Part shown: positions 41,388-49,586 of the stretch, piece after piece
How positions within the stretch are numbered: position 1 is the stretch's first letter
How the letters are laid out: each line of letters begins with the position of its first letter
Origin: Neorhizobium tomejilense
GTDB lineage: Bacteria > Pseudomonadota > Alphaproteobacteria > Rhizobiales > Rhizobiaceae
Assembly: GCA_002968845.1 (NCBI GenBank)
Contig: PVBG01000004.1
Location: 369,540 to 433,539, forward strand
Reading direction: 5' to 3'
Length of the DNA: 64,000 nt
Notes under the pieces: model-generated
Told to the model about the DNA's origin: nothing
The model's database searches: none
The model's input: only the letters and a program-made list of their open reading frames with translations
Program-made: the position numbers and the translations under genes

Positions 41388-43169
41388 TCAGACGATCCGC
41401 AGTTTCAGGCAGGTCCCGGCAAAGGGGATGCGCAGTCGATAAATTCTCGGGGGCCAGGAGATGCGCAGCCGGGCATCGTCGATGTCGATTGCATCGACCT
41501 CAATCTCCCCGGCTCCATCAAGGTCGATGCGGCCGAGACCACCGAAATGAATGGCGCGGTCGATAGTCGGTTCGACGCAAGTCATCAGCGAAAGCACCGC
41601 CGGCAGTTCGCCCTGATGGATATCCACGACCTCGATCTCCTGCCCGCGCCGAAGCGTGACGATTCGCCGATAGGATTGCACGCGTGCCTCGGCCGGATAG
41701 GCGGGCGTTATGTCCAGCGATATCTGCGCCTGATTTTCAGCGAACTCGGCCTGGACATTCCGCGCCGAAAAATCCGCGCCGGCAGCCTGGCCCACACCAC
41801 CGAAAGTCGGCAGGTTGTGGAAGCCCGACTGCATGGCCCAGATATCGTACCGCTCGGAGGAAAAGGTTTTTGCCGTGTAGGTTTCGACGCCAATATCGAT
41901 CAGGAACGGCTTGCCGTCCTTGTAGACCGTCAGGCTGCCGACGTCGTTGTGGTTGTGGCTTTCGCCGTTATTGCCGCCTTTGACGGCGAGCGCGAAGCGG
42001 TCGTCGCGGGCAACGAACAGGCCAATTCCGCGATAAAACGCGTCGCCTGCCGGCTTCGCTTCCCCGCCGGCCGCCGGCGTTACCAGCAGTTCCTGCACGC
42101 GGTACCAGAGGTTCCGCTCCTCGGGCAGATGCTTGTGCTCGGACGACAGGCGGTCGCGTGCGGCAAATGCCGCCAAGACATCGGACCCGACGGCCTTGCC
42201 GAACAGATATTCGCGCACGGTGCAGGGTTCCATGACCGCGGCGGAATCGGCAAAATTGAAATACCGGCGGCCGGCCACATGCATGTTGACGATGTATTCC
42301 GCCATGCTGCGGATTTTTGGAGCCTTCCAAAGCGGCGTCATCGAAGCCGGCGCCACCGTGTCGAGGATGGCCATCGCCCCGGCCATGCAGAGCGCCGCAT
42401 GGCGATAGTAGACCACGCCCTCCTCGCAGGCCCCGTCCTGCGCATAATCCTTGATGAAGGCGTCGAGGCTGGAAAGGGCTTTCTCGACGACCCGCCGCCG
42501 CAGGTCCTGTTCCGTCTTCAGGGCAAAGGCCGAAAGCAGGACGTTCTGCGTTATCCACGCCGTCCAGTTGTTCATTCGTTCAGTGCCGTTGCCCATCCAC
42601 CAGAAATGCCGGTCGAGATAGGGCGACAATATGCGCACCCGGATCTCCCGCTCGATGCGGGCGACGACCTGCGGGCTGACCTGGTCAAGCCGATCTTTCA
42701 TCAGAGCAGCCACGGTCGCCAAAAGAGCCCCGGTCTCCGCCGCAAACAGATCGACGACCGGCTGCGCCGGATCGGGCAAGGCAAACCGCCGCCCGCCCCG
42801 CTCAGAGGCGTTGTGAGCCGGAAGCTGCCAGCCGCTTTCCTCACAGATCAGGAAGACACCGTCGACGATCGCATCGATGAAACGCCCCCTGGCCTCGAGC
42901 AGCTCGGCAAGAACCAGATCGTTCAACATCCGCCGCCGCGAAAAATACAGCGCTTCAAAGCGCGAGCGGTTGCCGTTCAGCGAATATTCGCGATAATCGG
43001 AAGCTTTGATGACCGGCCACGGCCGGCCAAGCGCGCCCTCCGCATCCCGGATGACCGCGAAGCGCATATCATCCGATACGGCATCCCAGGCGGCCCGGTC
43101 GCCGATCGGCGCGCCGGGCATGAAGTCCGCCAAAACCGGCGGCAACGACCCGGCGATCTCGCTGAACAT
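41388..43169 (-). CDS. Heparinase II/III-like polysaccharide lyase
   Basis: 593 residues from the ATG at 43169, chosen for GGAGGAAGG upstream. An N-terminal (alpha/alpha) toroid covers residues ~60-340 (FWWMGNGTERMNNWTAWITQ; AQDGACEEGVVYYRHAALCM). The C-terminal beta-sandwich begins with GNNGESHNHNDVGSLTVYKD, the HNHxD metal/catalytic motif of the heparinase II/III family. It should cleave a uronate-containing polysaccharide or oligomer by beta-elimination. No signal peptide is seen, so the substrate is probably an imported oligomer. The divergent transporter and the GH88 gene fit the next steps. Confidence 0.88.
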   Translation of the reverse strand: MFSEIAGSLPPVLADFMPGAPIGDRAAWDAVSDDMRFAVIRDAEGALGRPWPVIKASDYREYSLNGNRSRFEALYFSRRRMLNDLVLAELLEARGRFIDAIVDGVFLICEESGWQLPAHNASERGGRRFALPDPAQPVVDLFAAETGALLATVAALMKDRLDQVSPQVVARIEREIRVRILSPYLDRHFWWMGNGTERMNNWTAWITQNVLLSAFALKTEQDLRRRVVEKALSSLDAFIKDYAQDGACEEGVVYYRHAALCMAGAMAILDTVAPASMTPLWKAPKIRSMAEYIVNMHVAGRRYFNFADSAAVMEPCTVREYLFGKAVGSDVLAAFAARDRLSSEHKHLPEERNLWYRVQELLVTPAAGGEAKPAGDAFYRGIGLFVARDDRFALAVKGGNNGESHNHNDVGSLTVYKDGKPFLIDIGVETYTAKTFSSERYDIWAMQSGFHNLPTFGGVGQAAGADFSARNVQAEFAENQAQISLDITPAYPAEARVQSYRRIVTLRRGQEIEVVDIHQGELPAVLSLMTCVEPTIDRAIHFGGLGRIDLDGAGEIEVDAIDIDDARLRISWPPRIYRLRIPFAGTCLKLRIV

Positions 43170-43213
43170 CAACCTTCCTCCATGCGACCGATAAACGACC
43201 TCATTCGCCACCT

Positions 43214-43250
43214 ATCATACGTATTTTAAGATGACTACAGAATTCATATG
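43214..43250. promoter_or_regulatory. TCATA/TATGA dyads between the divergent uronate-locus operons
   Basis: TCATACGTAT (43214-43223) and TCATATGA (43243-43250) lie in the 220-bp gap between the heparinase-like gene and the transporter operon. The TCATAC half-site also occurs at 35179 before the GntR gene. Weak evidence for a shared GntR-type regulator. Confidence 0.25.
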
Positions 43251-43389
43251 ATTTATCCATAAATTTGTTTGACCAATGTGAGAGATGTGCTATCCCCTCG
43301 ATAGGGAGGCGGCGCGCTCATAAGACAATGAGCGGTCGCGGATGACCCTTGGGCATCGATCGGAGCGTCCTGGTTCGAGGAGGGATAAA

Positions 43390-44340
43390 GTGTCCATGTC
43401 GAATTCGACCATTGCCGCAGGTGATGCGCCGGTAGCGTCCCGGCGGTCGAGCAAGGTGTTGTCGCGCCGCCGGCGCAAGATACAGAGCGCGCTGGTCGCC
43501 TATTCCTTCATCGCCCCGAATTTCCTCGGTTTTGCCGTCTTCACGCTCGGCCCGATCCTGTTCGCCTTCGTTCTGGCATTCATGCATTGGGACGGCTCCA
43601 ATGCGATCACCTTCGCCGGCCTCGACAATTTCTGGCGGCTGTTCGAAGACAAGGTCTTCATTGCCGCATTCTGGAACACGATCATCTATACGGTCGTCTC
43701 GGTCCCCGCGACGCTCGCCTGCGCGCTCGGCCTGGCGATCCTGCTGAACCAGAAGATCTTCGGGCGCGACTTCTTCCGCACGGCGATGTTCTTCCCCTAC
43801 GTCGCTTCGCTGGTGGCCGTCGCCGTGGTCTGGAACATGATCTTCAACCCCGAAATGGGGCCGGTGAACATGATCCTCTATACGCTCGGCCTTGACCCCA
43901 AGGACATGCCGGGCTGGGCAGCCGACCGGCACTGGGCGATGGTGACGGTCATCCTCTTCGGCGTCTGGAAGAGCATGGGTTATTACATGGTCATCTATCT
44001 CGCAGGGCTGCAGGGCATCAATTCCGAGCTCTACGAGGCCGCCGATCTCGACGGCGCCAATGCGTGGCAGAAATTTGTCTATGTCACGGTGCCGCAGCTC
44101 GGGCCGACGACCTTCTTCGTCACGGTCATGCTGACCATCCAGTCGTTCAAGGTCTTCGATCAGATCTACATGATCACCCAGGGCGGCCCCGGCACCTCGA
44201 CGCTGGTCCTCGTTTATCACATCTACAACGAAGCCTTCATTTCGTGGGACCTCGGTTATTCCAGCATGATTGCGCTCGTTCTCTTCTTTCTCGTACTGGC
44301 GGTCACGGTCGTCCAGTTCCGCCGACAGAAGGAGGATTGA
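43390..44340 (+). CDS. Sugar ABC transporter permease, MalF/UgpA type
   Basis: 316 residues. A basic cytoplasmic lead (SRRSSKVLSRRRRK) precedes SALVAYSFIAPNFLGFAVFT, the first helix. Six helices in total, with EAA loop EAADLDGANAWQKFVYVTVP. GTG at 43390 follows AGGAGGG by 6 nt; an ATG two codons later is the alternative. It is the first gene of the operon that continues through permease, GH88, ATPase, DUF624 protein and binding protein. Confidence 0.93.
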   Translation: MSMSNSTIAAGDAPVASRRSSKVLSRRRRKIQSALVAYSFIAPNFLGFAVFTLGPILFAFVLAFMHWDGSNAITFAGLDNFWRLFEDKVFIAAFWNTIIYTVVSVPATLACALGLAILLNQKIFGRDFFRTAMFFPYVASLVAVAVVWNMIFNPEMGPVNMILYTLGLDPKDMPGWAADRHWAMVTVILFGVWKSMGYYMVIYLAGLQGINSELYEAADLDGANAWQKFVYVTVPQLGPTTFFVTVMLTIQSFKVFDQIYMITQGGPGTSTLVLVYHIYNEAFISWDLGYSSMIALVLFFLVLAVTVVQFRRQKED

Positions 44341-44343
44341 TCC

Positions 44344-45180
44344 GTGAAGATTGCCGGACGCAAGGTCACCGCCAAGAGCATTGCAGTCTATGCGACTGTC
44401 ATCGTCATCACCGCCGTGATGCTGATGCCTTTCGCCTGGATGCTGTCCGCTTCGCTGAAACTCAGCCGGGACGTCTTCGTTTTCCCGATCGAGTGGATTC
44501 CGTCGCAGCCGCAGTGGCAGAACTACGTGGACATCTGGACGAAGATCCCGCTTGGCCTGTTCATCTACAACACATCGAAGCTGACGATCATCGTCACCCT
44601 GCTCCAGCTGCTGACCTCGAGCTTCGCGGCCTATGCCTTTGCCAAGCTCGATTTCCCCTACAAGAACACCCTTTTCCTCGGTTATATCGCCACCATCGCG
44701 ATGCCCTGGCAGGTCTATATGGTGCCGCAGTTCCTGCTGATGCGCGAGTTCGGCCTGAACAACACCCATCTGGCGCTGATCTGCCTGCAGGCCTTCACCG
44801 CCTTCGGCGTCTTCCTCATGCGGCAGTTCTACATGTCGATCCCGACGGAGCTTTGCGAAGCGGCGCGCATCGACGGCATGAACGAATATCAGATCTGGGC
44901 GCGCATCATGCTGCCGCTGTCGAAGCCGGCGCTTTCGACGCTGACCATCTTCACCTTCGTCACCACCTGGAACGACTTCCTCGGTCCGATGATCTATCTG
45001 ACCAAGACGGAGCTGAAGACGATCCAGATCGGCCTGCGCATGTTCATCTCGCAATATTCCGCCGAGTACGGGCTGATCATGGCAGCATCGGTCGTCGCCC
45101 TCATTCCCGTGCTGATCGTCTTCCTATCGCTGCAGCGTTTTTTCGTCGAAGGCGTCGCTTCGTCGGGCCTCAAGGGTTAA
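44344..45180 (+). CDS. Sugar ABC transporter permease, MalG/UgpE type
   Basis: 278 residues, GTG start at 44344 with GGAGGA upstream. Six helices; VIVITAVMLMPFAWMLSASL is the first, and the EAA loop is EAARIDGMNEYQIWARIMLP. It lies 3 bp after the partner permease and 4 bp before the GH88 gene. Confidence 0.94.
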   Translation: MKIAGRKVTAKSIAVYATVIVITAVMLMPFAWMLSASLKLSRDVFVFPIEWIPSQPQWQNYVDIWTKIPLGLFIYNTSKLTIIVTLLQLLTSSFAAYAFAKLDFPYKNTLFLGYIATIAMPWQVYMVPQFLLMREFGLNNTHLALICLQAFTAFGVFLMRQFYMSIPTELCEAARIDGMNEYQIWARIMLPLSKPALSTLTIFTFVTTWNDFLGPMIYLTKTELKTIQIGLRMFISQYSAEYGLIMAASVVALIPVLIVFLSLQRFFVEGVASSGLKG

Positions 45181-45184
45181 CGTC

Positions 45185-46357
45185 ATGAATGCCGTTCTGC
45201 AGATCGCTCCCCAACCGATCACCGATGCCGAGGTCAAGGCAGCGCTCGATCTCGCCGTCGCCCAGATCCAGCGCAATCTGCCGGCCTTCACCTACGCTTC
45301 CCAGAACCATTCCAGCGTCGGCAATTTTTATCCCGCCGTCGACAATACCCAGTGGACCGCAGGTTTCTGGCCGGGAGAAATCTGGCTGGCGTTCGAGCAT
45401 ACGGGCGACAAGATTTTCCAGCATGCAGCGCAGATCCAGGTGCAAAGCTTCCTGCATAGGATCGAGAACCGCATCGAGACCGACCACCACGACATGGGCT
45501 TTCTCTATTCGCCGTCGTGCATCGCCGCATGGAAGCTGGTTGGCGACGAGGACGGGCGCAAGGCCGCCATCCTGGCCGCGGACCAGCTTGTCGAGCGCTT
45601 CCAGCCGATCGGCCAGTTCATCCAGGCCTGGGGCCGCAAGGGTGTCGCGGAGGAATACCGCTATATCATCGACTGCCTGCTGAACCTGCCTTTGCTCTAT
45701 TGGGCAAGCCGCGAGACCGGTGATGACAAATATCGCGACGTCGCGCTCATCCATGCCCGCACCACGCTGGCAAATTCGGTCAGGCCGGACAATTCCACCT
45801 ATCATACGTTCTACATGGATCCGGTTACCGGCGCGCCCGTGCGTGGTGCGACGAAACAGGGCTACAAGGACGACAGTTTTTGGGCGCGCGGGCAGGCCTG
45901 GGGCGTTGCCGGCATGGCACTTTCCTATCGCTACGAGCCGATTGAAGAATATCGCGACGCGTTCGACCGGCTTCTCGATTTCTATCTGAAGAAGCTGCCG
46001 GCCGACATGGTGCCCTATTGGGACCTGGTATTCTCCGACGCAGATGGCGAGCCGCGCGATACGTCGTCGGCCTCGATCGTCGCCTGCGGACTGCTCGAAA
46101 TGGCCGAGCTTGTCGAGGCCGATGTCGCCACACGTTACCGCGAGCTCGCGCGGCGCATGATGAAGAGCCTTTCCGAGCACTATGCGGTCAAGGATCCAAC
46201 CATGTCCAACGGCCTTGTCCTCAACGGAACCTATTCGAAAAAATCGCCCTACAACTCCTGCCGCGGCGAAGGCGTCGACGAGTGCGTCTCCTGGGGCGAC
46301 TATTATTACATGGAAGCCCTGACGCGCCTGTCGCGCGCCTGGTCTTCCTATTGGTGA
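45185..46357 (+). CDS. Glycoside hydrolase family 88 (unsaturated glucuronyl hydrolase)
   Basis: 390 residues, no signal peptide. It removes the 4,5-unsaturated uronate from lyase-generated oligosaccharides. The toroid shows NTQWTAGFWPGEIWLAFEHT. The catalytic pair is Asp103 (DHHDMGF) and Asp163 (YIIDCLLNLPLLYWAS), 60 residues apart, close to the spacing in the Bacillus enzyme. GYKDDSFWARGQAWGVAGMA and the C-terminal DECVSWGDYYYMEALTR also fit GH88. It sits inside the transporter operon, downstream in pathway order from the heparinase-like lyase. Confidence 0.92.
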   Translation: MNAVLQIAPQPITDAEVKAALDLAVAQIQRNLPAFTYASQNHSSVGNFYPAVDNTQWTAGFWPGEIWLAFEHTGDKIFQHAAQIQVQSFLHRIENRIETDHHDMGFLYSPSCIAAWKLVGDEDGRKAAILAADQLVERFQPIGQFIQAWGRKGVAEEYRYIIDCLLNLPLLYWASRETGDDKYRDVALIHARTTLANSVRPDNSTYHTFYMDPVTGAPVRGATKQGYKDDSFWARGQAWGVAGMALSYRYEPIEEYRDAFDRLLDFYLKKLPADMVPYWDLVFSDADGEPRDTSSASIVACGLLEMAELVEADVATRYRELARRMMKSLSEHYAVKDPTMSNGLVLNGTYSKKSPYNSCRGEGVDECVSWGDYYYMEALTRLSRAWSSYW

Positions 46358-46366
46358 GAGAATCCG

Positions 46367-47476
46367 ATGGCCAGCATTTCACTGAAAAAACTGAACAAGT
46401 CCTACGGCGCACTCACGGTCGTCCATGACATCGACCTGGAGATCGCCGACAAGGAATTCATCATTCTCGTCGGCCCTTCGGGTTGCGGCAAGTCGACGAC
46501 GCTGCGGATGATCGCCGGGCTGGAGGAGATCTCCGGCGGCGAGCTTCAGATCGGCGGCGACCTGATGAACGATGTGCCGTCGAAGGACCGCGACATCGCC
46601 ATGGTCTTCCAGAACTATGCGCTCTATCCGCATATGACCGTCTATAAGAACATGGCTTTCGGCCTGCAGCTTCGCAAAGTGTCCCGGGATTTCATCGACA
46701 GCCAGGTTCAGGACGCTGCAAAGATCCTCGACATCACCCACCTTCTCAATCGCAAGCCGAAGGCTCTGTCCGGCGGCCAGCGCCAGCGCGTCGCACTCGG
46801 GCGTGCCATGGTGCGCAATCCGGCCGTCTTCCTGCTGGACGAACCGCTCTCCAATCTCGACGCCAAGCTTCGCGGCACCATGCGCGCCGAGATCACCAAG
46901 CTGCACAAGCGTCTGCATGCCACCTTCATCTACGTCACCCACGACCAGATCGAGGCGATGACCATGGCGGATCGCATCGTGGTCATGAAGGACGGGCATA
47001 TCCAACAGGTCGACACGCCGCAGAACCTCTATGATTGGCCAGTCAACATGTTCGTCGCCGGCTTCATCGGCGCGCCGCAGATGAACATGATGCCATCGGT
47101 GATCGAACGGCGCGGCGAGCGGTATTTCGCCTCGTTCGACGGGCGGGAACTGCCATTACCGGCGCATTTCGACAAAAGCCGCATCGCACCCTACGAAGGC
47201 CGCGAACTGGTCATCGGCATCCGGCCCGAGAATTTTCACGAATTGCCGCCGGCCGATATCGCACCGGAAAACCTGGCGCCCTTCGGCGCCGTCATGGAAC
47301 TCGCCGAACCGATGGGCTCGGAAATCCACCTCAACATCATCGCCGGCGGGCGCAGTTTGATCGCGCGCGTCTCGCCCCGGTTCAAGGGCGCGATCGGCGA
47401 CGAGGTCAAGCTGGTCGTCGACACCACCAATATGCAGTTGTTCGACAGGCAAACGGAGCGCTCGATCCTTTATTAG
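46367..47476 (+). CDS. Sugar ABC transporter ATPase, UgpC/MsmK type
   Basis: 369 residues with all nucleotide-binding motifs: Walker [11 protein letters not shown]-loop [10 protein letters not shown], signature LSGGQRQR, Walker B VFLLDEP and H-loop YVTHDQIEAMTM. The C-terminal TOBE region has GIRPENFHELP. It powers the uronate-oligomer importer. Confidence 0.95.
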   Translation: MASISLKKLNKSYGALTVVHDIDLEIADKEFIILVGPSGCGKSTTLRMIAGLEEISGGELQIGGDLMNDVPSKDRDIAMVFQNYALYPHMTVYKNMAFGLQLRKVSRDFIDSQVQDAAKILDITHLLNRKPKALSGGQRQRVALGRAMVRNPAVFLLDEPLSNLDAKLRGTMRAEITKLHKRLHATFIYVTHDQIEAMTMADRIVVMKDGHIQQVDTPQNLYDWPVNMFVAGFIGAPQMNMMPSVIERRGERYFASFDGRELPLPAHFDKSRIAPYEGRELVIGIRPENFHELPPADIAPENLAPFGAVMELAEPMGSEIHLNIIAGGRSLIARVSPRFKGAIGDEVKLVVDTTNMQLFDRQTERSILY

Positions 47477-47496
47477 GCGAGCGGGAGGAAACGGCC

Positions 47497-48228
47497 ATGC
47501 AATGGCTGCGCGACATGTGGACGAAGGAAGGACCGGGCATTCCGAAGAATGCGCCGAAGAAGACCGGTCTTGCCCTTTTCGCCGATACGTTCGCGCGCGA
47601 GTGGTGGGAGATGGTCAAATTGAACATCCTGTTCATTCTGGCCGCGCTGTTCGTCGTCACCATCCCCGCTGCAATCGCTGCGACCGCCCGCATTTCGGTC
47701 GCCTTCGTCGAAGACCGCAACACCTATCTCCTGCGGGATTTCGCCGAAGCGTTTTTCCGATATTTCTGGCGTGCGACCGCGTGGGGCCTGGCCTTTACCC
47801 TTGCGATCGGTCTCGGCGTCTACGCGATCGTCACCTATGCCGCGACCGCGAAAGACAATCTCGTGCTCGCCCTGCCGCTGACGATTGCGCTGATCGCCAC
47901 GGTTTTCATCGTCGTGGTGGCCTGCCACCTGGTCGTGCTGATGGTGATGCGTGATCTTTCGGCCCCAACGCTGCTGCGTCTGGCAGCCATTGCATCGGTC
48001 GTCCGTCCGCTGCCGGCGCTCGGCGCGCTTGCATTCGTGGCCGCGCTCTGGCTCGCGCATATCGTCTTTTATCCGGTGTCCGTGTTCATGCCGGCCACCC
48101 TCAACTTTTCACTCGGAATGTTCGCCGTCACATTCGGCGTCCATCGGGCAGCGGTCATGGTTCTAGCCCTGCCAATGGCAATACAGGCGCATCGCGAACC
48201 ACAGGCTGGTGACGCTAAACATATCTAG
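47497..48228 (+). CDS. DUF624 (YesL-like) membrane protein
   Basis: 243 residues. The lead WTKEGPGIPKNAPKKTGLAL is typical of DUF624. Helices follow: LNILFILAALFVVTIPAAIA, GLAFTLAIGLGVYAIVT, LPLTIALIATVFIVVVACHL, LGALAFVAALWLAHIVFYP. YesL-family genes accompany rhamnogalacturonan and uronate transporters in Bacillus, but their role is unproven; an accessory or assembly factor of the importer is likely. GGGAGGA precedes the ATG at 47497. Confidence 0.88.
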   Translation: MQWLRDMWTKEGPGIPKNAPKKTGLALFADTFAREWWEMVKLNILFILAALFVVTIPAAIAATARISVAFVEDRNTYLLRDFAEAFFRYFWRATAWGLAFTLAIGLGVYAIVTYAATAKDNLVLALPLTIALIATVFIVVVACHLVVLMVMRDLSAPTLLRLAAIASVVRPLPALGALAFVAALWLAHIVFYPVSVFMPATLNFSLGMFAVTFGVHRAAVMVLALPMAIQAHREPQAGDAKHI

Positions 48229-48259
48229 TCCAGAGACACTTCAGGGAAGGAGAACGGAA

Positions 48260-49540
48260 ATGTATTTGGGGAAATTCGGGAGATCGGTGAGGTTCGCGAT
48301 GGCGGGTCTCGCCATGGCGACGTCGATCGCAGGATCGGCATACGCACAGTCGGGCAATGCCGTGACGCTCAAATGGGCGCTGTGGGATTGGGACAAGACG
48401 GCTTATTACAAGCCGCTGATAGCGGCATACCAGGCCAAGAATCCGAACGTTAAGTTCGAGTCCGTGGACCTCGGTTCGCAGGACTACCAGCAGATGATCG
48501 CCACGCAGCTCGCGGGCGGCTCCAAGGACATCGACATCGTCACCGTCAAGGACGTTCCGAACTACACGAACCTCGTCCGCGCCGGCTCGATCTCGGACCT
48601 CTCCGGCTTCATGACGGAACAGAAGATCGACCCCGCATCGTTCGGCGGCCTCGTCGACGAACTCAAGATCGACGGCAAGATCTATGCCCTGCCGTTCCGC
48701 TCGGATTTCTGGGTCGTCTATTACAACAAGGACATTTTCGACAAAGCCGGGGTCACCTACCCGACCAACGACATGACCTGGGCGCAGTTCGACCAGATCG
48801 CCACAAAGCTCGCCGGCGGCATGGGCGCGAACAAGACCTACGGGGCGCTCTTCCACACATGGCGCTCCACGGTCCAGCTTCCGGGCATCCTCGACGGCAA
48901 ACAGACGCTCGCGGGTCCGGACTACGCTTTCCTGAAGCCGTGGTATGAGCGGGCGCTTGCCCTGCAGAAGGCCGGCGTCGTTCCGTCCTATGCGTCGCTG
49001 AAGACCTCCAATACCCACTACTCGGCGCTGTTCTTCAACAGCACGATCGGCATGCTGCCGATGGGTACCTGGTTCGTCGGCACCCAGATCGCCAAGGTCG
49101 CCTCCGGCGAATCGAAGAGCAAGAACTGGGGGATCGTGAAGTTCCCGCATCCGGATGGCGTTGCAGCAGGCACGACCGCAGCGCAGATTTCCGGTCTCGC
49201 CGTCAATGCCAACTCCACGCACAAGGCCGAAGTGCTCGACTTCATCAAGTTCGTCACCGGTCCGGAAGGCGCGGCCATCATCGCCGGCACCGGCACGATC
49301 CCGACCGTCCGCACCCCGGAAGTCACCGCCAAGATCGCATCGCTGCCCGGCTTCCCCCAGGATCAGGCGAGCAAGGACGCGCTGCAATCCGGCAAGTCGT
49401 TCCTGGAAATGGCCGTCAATCCGAATGCCGCGAAGATCGAGGTTGTTCTCAACCGTGCGCATGACTCGATCATGACCGACAACATCTCCATCGGCGATGG
49501 CCTGAAGGAAATGACCGACGGCGTGAAGGCCATCAAGTAA
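48260..49540 (+). CDS. Sugar ABC transporter substrate-binding protein, family 1
   Basis: 426 residues with a signal peptide (GRSVRFAMAGLAMATSIAGS, cut at AYA-Q). Family features: KWALWDWDKTAYYKPLIAAY, MIATQLAGGSKDIDIVTVKD, LPFRSDFWVVYYNKDIFDKA. The ATG at 48260 follows AGGGAAGGAGAACGGAA. The ligand is probably a uronate-containing oligosaccharide, from its neighbours. A strong hairpin follows the stop. Confidence 0.94.
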   Translation: MYLGKFGRSVRFAMAGLAMATSIAGSAYAQSGNAVTLKWALWDWDKTAYYKPLIAAYQAKNPNVKFESVDLGSQDYQQMIATQLAGGSKDIDIVTVKDVPNYTNLVRAGSISDLSGFMTEQKIDPASFGGLVDELKIDGKIYALPFRSDFWVVYYNKDIFDKAGVTYPTNDMTWAQFDQIATKLAGGMGANKTYGALFHTWRSTVQLPGILDGKQTLAGPDYAFLKPWYERALALQKAGVVPSYASLKTSNTHYSALFFNSTIGMLPMGTWFVGTQIAKVASGESKSKNWGIVKFPHPDGVAAGTTAAQISGLAVNANSTHKAEVLDFIKFVTGPEGAAIIAGTGTIPTVRTPEVTAKIASLPGFPQDQASKDALQSGKSFLEMAVNPNAAKIEVVLNRAHDSIMTDNISIGDGLKEMTDGVKAIK

Positions 49541-49546
49541 CAACCC

Positions 49547-49584
49547 GACCCGCGGAGGACACGTCCTCCGCGGGTCACTTTTTT
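49547..49584 (+). terminator. Strong intrinsic terminator or attenuator between binding protein and DUF2264 genes
   Basis: GACCCGCGGAGGAC and GTCCTCCGCGGGTC pair perfectly over 14 bp with a 2-nt loop, followed by ACTTTTTTCG. The U-run ends 3 bp before the next ATG. It probably stops most transcripts after the abundant binding-protein message. Confidence 0.85.
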
Positions 49585-49586
49585 CG

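Noticed and set aside
43318..45054. A 578-aa minus-strand reading frame rich in Asp/His/Arg
   Set aside because: Antisense to two well-defined permease genes; composition typical of a third-position GC shadow.
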